DNA of 6,110 bases, from contig CAMDKN010000084.1 of NCBI GenBank assembly GCA_945901035.1, forward strand, positions 1 through 6,110. The letters are read 5' to 3'. Shown in pieces: positions 1 to 5,255 of this stretch. The position numbers were made by a program, and so were the translations under genes. The notes beneath the pieces were generated by a model. The model was not told where the DNA came from. It was given only the letters and a program-made list of their open reading frames with translations, and searched no databases. Source of the DNA: Gulosibacter massiliensis. Lineage in GTDB: Bacteria; Actinomycetota; Actinomycetes; Actinomycetales; Microbacteriaceae. The stretch's first letter is position 1, and each line of letters starts with the position of its first letter.

Positions 1-132
1 AACGCGGAGCGCTTCGCCTGACGAGGGGGTGACGTCCCACTCGTAACCGGCTTCGGACGAGAGAACCGACAATCGTCGCGCGAGGAAGGTGCTCGACGCA
101 CCCGCAGCGCACACTACGACGATTTTCACCAT
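1..132 (-). CDS. PTS sugar transporter, enzyme IIB subunit (lactose/cellobiose class), partial
   Basis: Only the first 44 codons lie in the window; the gene runs leftward out of it. The N-terminus (MVKIVVVCAAGASSTFLARR) is one hydrophobic beta strand followed at once by a Cys-containing loop. This is the start of the Rossmann-like IIB fold of the lactose/cellobiose PTS class, where the motif is C-x-x-G-x-S-[ST]. Cys8 would be the phosphorylated residue. In this family the cytoplasmic IIB takes phosphate from IIA and passes it to the sugar during transport through the membrane IIC subunit. The ATG at 132 is preceded by a strong ribosome binding site and is the only sensible start. The gene diverges from a PTS-controlled regulator, which is probably its regulator; IIA and IIC genes would be expected further left. 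The sugar cannot be told from 44 residues; cellobiose or another beta-glucoside is only a guess. Confidence 0.82.
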   Translation of the reverse strand, partial: MVKIVVVCAAGASSTFLARRLSVLSSEAGYEWDVTPSSGEALRV

Positions 133-135
133 CGG

Positions 136-144
136 TTCCTCCTC
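136..144 (-). promoter_or_regulatory. Ribosome binding site of the PTS IIB gene
   Basis: Read on the minus strand this is GAGGAGGAA, with the AGGAGG core ending five bases before the ATG at 132. It is a near-perfect Shine-Dalgarno sequence, far stronger than that of the divergent regulator. It fixes the IIB start and suggests efficient translation. Confidence 0.85.
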
Positions 145-150
145 GTTGAA

Positions 151-166
151 TGTCATTACTGTGGCA
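151..166. promoter_or_regulatory. Imperfect inverted repeat upstream of the IIB gene, possible operator
   Basis: TGTCA and TGGCA face each other across six bases, matching as an inverted repeat at four of five positions. The element sits just upstream of the IIB ribosome binding site, where a regulator could block or position polymerase. TGNCA half-sites occur in operators of MtlR-type PRD regulators, but the match here is short and could be chance. I see no convincing -35/-10 pair for the IIB gene in this region. Confidence 0.25.
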
Positions 167-206
167 CTTTTTTAAGCGACCGTTGCGCCTTTTGGGCATA
201 GACCTA

Positions 207-224
207 TTTCCGCGCCGGCGGAAA
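207..224. promoter_or_regulatory. Perfect 7-bp inverted repeat, candidate operator of the PTS regulator
   Basis: TTTCCGC and GCGGAAA form a perfect inverted repeat around a four-base GCCG spacer. It ends 31 bases before the regulator ATG and lies in the only region shared by the two divergent genes. It is not followed by a T-run, so an operator is more likely than a terminator. The natural candidate ligand is the adjacent regulator. An RNA hairpin in the regulator leader is the alternative if transcription starts upstream of it. Confidence 0.45.
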
Positions 225-255
225 CAGGGTTCGGACTGAGTATCGTGGTGTCAGT

Positions 256-2169
256 ATGAGCGACAAGTACCTCACCCTCCTCGAACTCTTAAGGTCGACC
301 GATGAGTGGCAGACCGCGGGGTCGTTGGCGGAGCGAATGGGTGTGACAACACGAACCGTGCGGTCGTATGTGTCGGCGGCAAAATCAATTTCCCGAACCC
401 ACGACATCATCAGTGCGACCAGCGCTGGTTACAAATTGAACCGCGAGGCTTATTTCGCGTATCTTGCGGCGTTGGAGGACAAACCCGACTCCCTGCCCTC
501 AACCCCGCGTGAACGCGAACACCACATTGTTTATCGTTTGTCGTCCAACACGACGGGTCTCTCGATTGACGCGCTCGCCTCGTCGCTCCATGTGTCGACC
601 GCGACGATCGAGTCGGATATCAAACGAATTCGGACAACCGCCGTCGAATCGGGGGTCGCTGTAGACCGGGTTGACAACGTCGTCGCCCTGCGAGGCGAAG
701 AGTCTCAACTGCGCCGTTTGCGCTCAAACGTTGTTCACGACACGGCAACCTCGGGTCTCTTGAGCCTCGACACCATCGCCCTGCGGTTTGAAATCCCGTC
801 ACTCGTTGATTTCAAAACGGACCTCATCGAACGGCTCGATTATCATCGTTTTTTCATCAACGAATACGGGATTGATTCGGTTTTGCTTCACCTTGCCATC
901 GCGGTTGATCGGGTCCGAAATGGTCAGACCCTGCCGGAGACGGAAGTCGGAGTCGACACGGACACCGCGTTTGTGGCGGGCATCGTGCGCGAGCTCGCCA
1001 AGCGACACTTTGATCTCGACCTCGGTGCGCGCGAGGAATGGTACCTGGCTCGCCAACTCGCCACCCGCATCATCACACCGAGTAGCGATTCGACGTCAAC
1101 AACAGCCCGTGCGGACGCGGTCGATTTAGACACCACCATTCGCGCGATGGACCTGGTCTTTGACGAATACCTCATCGACCTTCGCAATGACGATCTCGTG
1201 GGCCGATTAGCACTGCACATTGGTCACCTCGTCACTCGGGCCAGTTTTGACTCACCGTCACGAAACCCGCTCCAAAAATCGATCAAATCCTCGTACCCAC
1301 TGGTGTGGGACATTGCCGTGTTCATCGCCTCGACAATTCAAAAGGAACGGCACATCACGATTGATGAGGACGAAATCTCGTATATCGCACTGCATATCGG
1401 CAGCCATCTCGAGCGCCAGGCGCAAGCGAAAAACCGTGTGTCGGCCACGATTGTTAGCCCGTCGTATTACGACCTTCATATCGTGATGCGCGAAAGCATC
1501 GAAAAGATTCTCGGGGCAGAAATCACCATCGAATCGGTCATCACGCGCACCGACGTGCGGGCTACCGACATCACGACGGACATCGTGATCACCACAATCC
1601 CACTTCCGTTCGCGCTCGACACGATTATCCAGGTTCAACCGTTTCTCAGCGAAAACGATGTGGCCGAGGTGAGGAAGGCGGCTGCTCGAATCCGCCGAAG
1701 CCGTCGTCACGTGGTGATTCGCGAACGACTGCTGGAATTCTTCCGTCCCGAAACCTTTTTCCGAAACGTCGAATTTGCCGGTCCCGAGTCCGCCATTCGG
1801 ACGTTGGGCGAATCCCTCAAGTCGCTCGGAATCATCGGTGACGCCTACATCGACAGCGCCATCGAACGGGAGCGGTTGTCCTCCACGGTCTTTGTCGACG
1901 GTCTCGCGGTCCCCCACGCCATGTCGATGACCGCAGAGAAACCCACCATCGCCATCGCCGTCAATGAAACGGCGACGGCGTGGGGCGACCACCGCGTGAA
2001 CGTGGTCGCGTTCATCGCGTTCGCGGCGAGTGGGCGGGACGAGTTCCAATCCGTTTTCGAACAATTCGTGGATGTGTTTTCCGACCGCGGGCGGATGTCC
2101 GAGGTGATTAAGAACTCGTCCACCTTCGAGAGCTTCATCGACACGCTCGTCCACATCATCGACGCGTAA
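256..2169 (+). CDS. PTS-controlled transcriptional regulator (LicR/MtlR/ManR type: HTH-HTH-PRD-PRD-EIIB-EIIA)
   Basis: A cytoplasmic DNA-binding regulator of 637 residues, close to the usual length of LicR (about 640). Domains in order: HTH_11 winged helix (about 5-60, with TTRTVRSYVSAAK as recognition helix), a second HTH (about 85-145), PRD1 (about 180-275, phosphorylatable His212), PRD2 (about 290-392, His321 and His380), an EIIB-like domain (about 393-480) and a PTS EIIA domain of the mannitol/fructose class (about 495-637). The last carries the phospho-histidine motif AVPHA with His554. In this family phosphorylation by HPr and by the cognate IIB switches activity, so the protein senses sugar flux and glucose status. 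Oddities: the EIIB-like domain has Ser401 where the phosphoryl-accepting Cys is expected, and PRD1 has Gln267 where its second His should be. I see no Cys anywhere in the protein. It diverges from a lactose/cellobiose-class IIB gene, the arrangement expected for LicR-like control. The ATG at 256 starts right before the HTH but has only a weak ribosome binding site. The family is secure; the inducer is unknown. Confidence 0.93.
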   Translation: MSDKYLTLLELLRSTDEWQTAGSLAERMGVTTRTVRSYVSAAKSISRTHDIISATSAGYKLNREAYFAYLAALEDKPDSLPSTPREREHHIVYRLSSNTTGLSIDALASSLHVSTATIESDIKRIRTTAVESGVAVDRVDNVVALRGEESQLRRLRSNVVHDTATSGLLSLDTIALRFEIPSLVDFKTDLIERLDYHRFFINEYGIDSVLLHLAIAVDRVRNGQTLPETEVGVDTDTAFVAGIVRELAKRHFDLDLGAREEWYLARQLATRIITPSSDSTSTTARADAVDLDTTIRAMDLVFDEYLIDLRNDDLVGRLALHIGHLVTRASFDSPSRNPLQKSIKSSYPLVWDIAVFIASTIQKERHITIDEDEISYIALHIGSHLERQAQAKNRVSATIVSPSYYDLHIVMRESIEKILGAEITIESVITRTDVRATDITTDIVITTIPLPFALDTIIQVQPFLSENDVAEVRKAAARIRRSRRHVVIRERLLEFFRPETFFRNVEFAGPESAIRTLGESLKSLGIIGDAYIDSAIERERLSSTVFVDGLAVPHAMSMTAEKPTIAIAVNETATAWGDHRVNVVAFIAFAASGRDEFQSVFEQFVDVFSDRGRMSEVIKNSSTFESFIDTLVHIIDA

Positions 2170-2176
2170 CCTTGAG

Positions 2177-2194
2177 GTGAGCCCCGCGAGAGTC
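2177..2194 (-). repeat. Degenerate copy of the tRNA-Val 3' end (copy C)
   Basis: This segment matches the tRNA-Val 3' end at 2327-2344 at 15 of 18 positions. The eight bases GTGAGCCC (plus-strand reading) are identical in all three copies. It starts 76 bases from the next copy and overlaps the left arm of the hairpin at 2185-2209. It could be a remnant of a duplicated tRNA or part of a tRNA-linked repeat. Confidence 0.5.
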
Positions 2195-2209
2195 CGGCGG
2201 ACTCTCGCG
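2185..2209. terminator. Strong hairpin after the regulator, probable terminator
   Basis: CGCGAGAGTCC and GGACTCTCGCG form a perfect 11-bp stem around a GGC loop, starting 16 bases after the regulator stop codon. Position and stability suit a transcription terminator for the regulator. No T-run follows on either strand, so it is not a classical intrinsic terminator, although U-less hairpins are common 3' of actinobacterial genes. It may equally stop read-through from the convergent tRNA-Val gene. Its left arm overlaps a degenerate copy of the tRNA 3' end. Confidence 0.6.
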
Positions 2210-2252
2210 AGATATCGTCCCGCTCGGCAGGCAATTGTGAAGGTAAAGGTGG

Positions 2253-2264
2253 GTGAGCCCGGAG
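2253..2264 (-). repeat. Exact 12-nt copy of the tRNA-Val 3' end (copy B)
   Basis: GTGAGCCCGGAG here is identical to 2327-2338, which covers the last bases of the tRNA-Val acceptor stem, the discriminator base and one flanking base. The offset is exactly 74 bases, equal to the length of the tRNA gene. The match ends abruptly, and the next bases form a hairpin arm instead of a T-arm, so this is not an intact second tRNA. Confidence 0.65.
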
Positions 2265-2289
2265 CGGAAGAATCCAGTGGATTCTTCTG
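2265..2289. terminator. Second strong hairpin between regulator and tRNA-Val, possible terminator
   Basis: CGGAAGAATCC pairs with GGATTCTTCTG around a three-base AGT loop. Nine base pairs are perfect, then come one G-T wobble and one C-G pair. Read from the tRNA (minus strand) it lies about 40 bases after the mature 3' end, where a terminator for the tRNA transcript would be expected. No T-run follows on that strand. The build (stem closing on TCC-NNN-GGA, next to a tRNA 3'-end copy) resembles the hairpin at 2185-2209. Confidence 0.5.
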
Positions 2290-2322
2290 TCTGATAGACA
2301 GCGCTCGCTGTACTTGATTTTT
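2287..2322 (+). terminator. Two small overlapping hairpins followed by a T-run
   Basis: CTGTCT-GAT-AGACAG (2287-2301) and ACAGC-GCTC-GCTGT (2298-2311) are both perfect inverted repeats and share the bases ACAG, so they cannot both form. Seven bases after the second comes a run of five T (2318-2322) on the plus strand, the pattern of a weak intrinsic terminator for transcripts leaving the regulator. It would protect the convergent tRNA gene from antisense transcription. The stems are short, so this is tentative. Confidence 0.3.
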
Positions 2323-2327
2323 CGAAG

Positions 2328-2401
2328 TGAGCCCGGAGAGACTCGAACTCCCGGCATCCACGGTGTAAACGTGGCGCTCTAACCAACTGAGCTACAGGCC
2401 C
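2328..2401 (-). tRNA. tRNA-Val, anticodon TAC
   Basis: On the minus strand these 74 bases fold as a complete tRNA. The acceptor stem is GGGCCTG with CGGGCTC (two G-T wobbles) and the discriminator is A. The D-arm begins GCTCAGTTGGTTAGAGC. The anticodon stem CCACG/CGTGG encloses the loop TTTACAC with anticodon TAC, reading GUA valine codons and probably others of the box. The T-arm is GGGAG-TTCGAGT-CTCTC. The next genomic bases are CTTC, so CCA must be added by nucleotidyltransferase. The gene stands alone, converging on the PTS regulator and diverging from aceE. Confidence 0.97.
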
Positions 2402-2411
2402 TTGCTCGTCA

Positions 2412-2417
2412 ATCTTA
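2412..2417 (-). promoter_or_regulatory. Probable -10 box of the tRNA-Val promoter
   Basis: Read on the minus strand this is TAAGAT, ending ten bases before the mature tRNA 5' end. That would give a 5' leader of only a few bases, normal for a tRNA removed by RNase P. No clear TTGACA-like -35 is seen 17-18 bases upstream, so the call rests on the -10 and its position. Confidence 0.45.
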
Positions 2418-2448
2418 TGGGATTTCCGTCGTCGAGCACACGGCGGTC

Positions 2449-2454
2449 TAGGAT
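2449..2454 (+). promoter_or_regulatory. Possible -10 box of the aceE promoter
   Basis: TAGGAT fits the actinobacterial -10 pattern TAGRRT and lies 67 bases before the aceE ATG, leaving a leader of roughly 60 bases. No good -35 is visible at the right distance, so an activator or a different sigma preference may be needed, or the true promoter lies elsewhere in 2402-2521. Confidence 0.3.
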
Positions 2455-2460
2455 TGGTAA

Positions 2461-2487
2461 GGCGCCAGCGCAACCCTGTCGGCGCCA
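2461..2487. repeat. Paired GGCGCCA repeats in the aceE leader
   Basis: GGCGCCA occurs at 2461-2467 and again at 2481-2487, a spacing of 20 bases or about two helix turns. Because GGCGCC is itself palindromic, the two can also pair as a hairpin with a 14-base loop. Sites two turns apart on one DNA face suit a dimeric regulator; a hairpin in the leader RNA is the other option. The GC-rich genome makes chance occurrence possible. Confidence 0.35.
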
Positions 2488-2507
2488 CTTCCTCGCCACC
2501 ATTGATT

Positions 2508-2514
2508 GGAAGAG
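2508..2514 (+). promoter_or_regulatory. Ribosome binding site that fixes the aceE start
   Basis: GGAAGAG ends seven bases before the ATG at 2522. The reading frame stays open upstream to a TTG at 2402, but that would begin at the first base outside the tRNA gene and add 40 residues unlike any E1 protein. The site supports 2522 as the real start. Confidence 0.7.
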
Positions 2515-2521
2515 CACCCCG

Positions 2522-5248
2522 ATGACCGTAAATGACCAAGATCCGTATTCGTCGTCACACCTAGACAGCAATCCCGACGAGACCGCCGAATGGCAAGACT
2601 CGCTCAACGAGGTCGTCGCGGCGCAGGGTCATGAGCGCGGGCGTGACTTGATGCTGTCATTGTTGAAGAGGTCCAAAGAACTGCACTTGGGTGTTCCGAT
2701 GGTGCCGACGACGGATTACCTGAACACCATCGCTCCCGAGAACGAGGCCGCCTTCCCCGGCGATGAAGAGGTCGAACGCGAGTACCGTTCCTGGATTCGC
2801 TGGAACGCAGCGGTCATGGTTCACCGAGCACAGCGACCGGGGGTCGGTGTCGGGGGGCACATCGGTTCGTATGCCTCGAGTGCCTCTCTGTACGAGGTTG
2901 GGCACAACCACTTTTTCCGCGGACCCGACCACCCCGGCGGTGGCGACCAGATTTTTTACCAGGGTCACGCGGCTCCGGGTATGTATGCCCGAGCGTTTCT
3001 CGAAGGCCGGCTGTCCGAAGACCAACTCGACGGATTTCGCCAAGAAAAGTCGCACTTTGCCGGTGGACTCTCGTCGTACCCGCACCCCCGACTCATGCCC
3101 AACTTTTGGCAATTTCCGACCGTGTCGATGGGACTCGGACCGATTAACGCGATTTACCAGGCTCAATTCAACAAGTACATGACGAACCGCGGAATCAAGG
3201 ATTGTTCCGACCAGCACGTGTGGGCGTTCCTCGGTGACGGCGAAATGGACGAAGTCGAATCGCGCGGCGCACTGCAGTTAGCCGCGAATGACAATCTCGA
3301 CAACCTCACCTTCGTCGTCAATTGCAACCTTCAACGCCTGGACGGGCCTGTTCGCGGTAACGGCAAAATCATCCAGGAACTCGAGTCTTTCTTCCGCGGG
3401 GCCGGATGGAACGTCATCAAGGTGGTCTGGGGTCGCGAGTGGGATACGCTCTTGGTCAACGACACTGACGGCGCTCTTCGTGACCTCATGAACAGCACTC
3501 CCGACGGTGACTTCCAAACCTACAAAGCGGAGTCGGGCAAGTACATCCGCGAAAACTTTTTCGGTCGCGATCCGCGCACTGCCGCCATGGTCGCCGATTG
3601 GACGGACGCTCAAATCTGGGATCTCAAGCGCGGCGGCCACGATTACCGCAAGCTATACGCGGCGTATTCCGAAGCGCTGTCCCACAAAGGTCAGCCCACC
3701 GTCATCCTCGCAAAAACGGTCAAGGGTTACGGTCTCGGAAAGACCTTCGAGGGACGAAACGCAGTCCACCAAATGAAGAAGCTCTCCCTGGGCGTGCTGA
3801 AATCGTTCCGGGACGACCTGCGGATTCCCATCTCGAATTCCGAATTGGAAGCCGACCCGTATCAACCGCCGTATTACAACCCGGGTCCGAACAACCCCGC
3901 GATTCAATACCTGTTGGCTAAACGCCGCGAACTCGGCGGAGCTATTCCGCAGCGCCGTCATGTTCCCGCTCCGATCGCTCTGCCCGATGACAAGCATTAC
4001 AAACTCGCCAAAAAGGGCAGCGGCAAACAAGAGGTCGCGACCACGATGGCGTTCGCGCGACTGCTCAAAGACCTGCTGCGCGACGAGAGCATGGGGAAAC
4101 GGTTCGTTCCGATCATCCCCGACGAAGCGCGCACGTTTGGAATGGATTCGTTTTTTCCGACCTCCAAGATTTACAACCCGGCGGGACAGAATTATGTTTC
4201 GGTCGACCGCGAACTGTTGCTCGCCTATAAAGAGAGCGTCCAGGGGCAAATCCTCCACACCGGAATCAACGAAGCGGGAGCCATGGCGGCCTTCGTCGCA
4301 GCGGGAACCTCCTACGCAACGCAGGGCGAGGTGATGGTTCCGATCTACGTGTTGTATTCGATGTTCGGCTTCCAGCGCACCGGTGACCAGATGTGGCTCG
4401 CTGGTGACCAAATGGCCCGGGGCTTCATCATCGGTGCAACCGCGGGCAAGACAACGCTGACGGGTGAAGGTCTGCAGCACGCCGACGGGCACTCACACCT
4501 CATCGCGTCGAGCAATGATGCTGTCGTCGCCTACGACCCGGCGTTCGCGTTCGAGATTGGCTACATCGTCAAGGCGGGCCTCGAGCGAATGTACGGTGGG
4601 CAACACGGTGACCCGAACGTCTTCTATTACCTCACGGTGTACAACGAACCGATGATTCAACCCGCTGAGCCCGCCAACGTCGATGTCGACGGACTGTTGC
4701 GCGGAATGTACAAGTACCGTGCGGCGACAGGTGGGCAAATCCCGGCACAGATTCTGGCCAGTGGTGTCTCGGTTCCCTGGGCACTGAAAGCCCAAGAAAT
4801 CCTCGCCAGCGATTGGAATGTGGCGGCGGACGTGTGGTCGGTGACGTCGTGGAACGAGTTGCGCCGCGACGGACGCGACTCGGACCGCTACAACTTCCTT
4901 CACCCGGCGGAACTTCCGCGCATCCCCTACGTCACCGAAAAGCTCCGCGTCGAACGCGGGCCCGTCATCGCGGTCAGCGATTTCATGCACGCCGTCTCGG
5001 ATCAAATCCGCCCCTACGTCCCCACCGATTTTGCCACGCTGGGTGGGGACGGGTTCGGTTTTTCGGACACTCGTGCGGCGGCGCGACGCCACTTCGCCAT
5101 CGATACGGAATCCATCGTGGTTCGTGTGCTCGAGCAGCTCGCCAAGCGGGGCGAAGTCGACCGATCGGTCGTCATCGACGCGTTCCAGCGATACCGCCTC
5201 GACGACGTGACGGCGGGCACAACGGGGAACCCCGGCGGGGATGCCTAG
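2522..5248 (+). CDS. aceE: Pyruvate dehydrogenase E1 component (homodimeric type)
   Basis: Thiamine diphosphate (ThDP) enzyme that decarboxylates pyruvate and hands the acetyl group to the lipoyl domains of E2; with E2 and E3 it makes acetyl-CoA from pyruvate in the cytoplasm. It has 908 residues, within the range of homodimeric E1 (887 in E. coli, about 920 in Corynebacterium). The N-terminus [12 protein letters not shown] is typical of actinobacterial AceE. The ThDP motif runs from GDGEMDE (Gly238-Asp239-Gly240) to NCNLQ (Asn267) with 26 residues between. Active-site His are all present: His113 (GHIGSY), His149 (QGHAAPG), His416 (NAVHQMKK) and His653/657/659 (LQHADGHSH). Glu584 in GINEAGA is the conserved glutamate that activates ThDP. 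The C-terminal transketolase-like domain is complete. The frame is unbroken. fabD follows after 7 bases, so the two are probably co-transcribed. No E2 or E3 gene is in the window, in line with the dispersed PDH genes of actinobacteria. Confidence 0.98.
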   Translation: MTVNDQDPYSSSHLDSNPDETAEWQDSLNEVVAAQGHERGRDLMLSLLKRSKELHLGVPMVPTTDYLNTIAPENEAAFPGDEEVEREYRSWIRWNAAVMVHRAQRPGVGVGGHIGSYASSASLYEVGHNHFFRGPDHPGGGDQIFYQGHAAPGMYARAFLEGRLSEDQLDGFRQEKSHFAGGLSSYPHPRLMPNFWQFPTVSMGLGPINAIYQAQFNKYMTNRGIKDCSDQHVWAFLGDGEMDEVESRGALQLAANDNLDNLTFVVNCNLQRLDGPVRGNGKIIQELESFFRGAGWNVIKVVWGREWDTLLVNDTDGALRDLMNSTPDGDFQTYKAESGKYIRENFFGRDPRTAAMVADWTDAQIWDLKRGGHDYRKLYAAYSEALSHKGQPTVILAKTVKGYGLGKTFEGRNAVHQMKKLSLGVLKSFRDDLRIPISNSELEADPYQPPYYNPGPNNPAIQYLLAKRRELGGAIPQRRHVPAPIALPDDKHYKLAKKGSGKQEVATTMAFARLLKDLLRDESMGKRFVPIIPDEARTFGMDSFFPTSKIYNPAGQNYVSVDRELLLAYKESVQGQILHTGINEAGAMAAFVAAGTSYATQGEVMVPIYVLYSMFGFQRTGDQMWLAGDQMARGFIIGATAGKTTLTGEGLQHADGHSHLIASSNDAVVAYDPAFAFEIGYIVKAGLERMYGGQHGDPNVFYYLTVYNEPMIQPAEPANVDVDGLLRGMYKYRAATGGQIPAQILASGVSVPWALKAQEILASDWNVAADVWSVTSWNELRRDGRDSDRYNFLHPAELPRIPYVTEKLRVERGPVIAVSDFMHAVSDQIRPYVPTDFATLGGDGFGFSDTRAAARRHFAIDTESIVVRVLEQLAKRGEVDRSVVIDAFQRYRLDDVTAGTTGNPGGDA

Positions 5249-5250
5249 GA
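5247..5250 (+). promoter_or_regulatory. Ribosome binding site of fabD overlapping the aceE stop codon
   Basis: AGGA begins inside the aceE stop codon (TAG at 5246-5248) and ends five bases before the fabD ATG at 5256. The overlap means a ribosome ending aceE covers the fabD start region, so the two are likely translationally coupled. Confidence 0.65.
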
Positions 5251-5255
5251 ATCGC

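Noticed and set aside
2170..2330. Attachment site of an integrated element at the tRNA 3' end
   Set aside because: The 3'-end copies are only 74-76 bp apart and no integrase or cargo gene is present, so there is no integrated element here; an old footprint stays only as one reading of the repeats.
1258..2361. Minus-strand ORF of 367 codons opposite the regulator
   Set aside because: It lies almost wholly antisense to a well-supported gene and starts inside the tRNA. Its Arg/Asp/Gly-rich, domain-less sequence is typical of GC-rich shadow frames.
2402..2521. Upstream TTG start for aceE giving 40 more residues
   Set aside because: The extension would begin directly at the tRNA boundary, spans the likely promoter, and resembles no E1 N-terminus; the ATG at 2522 has its own ribosome binding site and the typical MTVNDQDPY start.
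2156..2539. Minus-strand ORF of 127 codons with the segment [20 protein letters not shown]
   Set aside because: That segment is the familiar false translation of a tRNA gene; the frame crosses tRNA-Val and non-coding hairpins, so it is not a protein gene.
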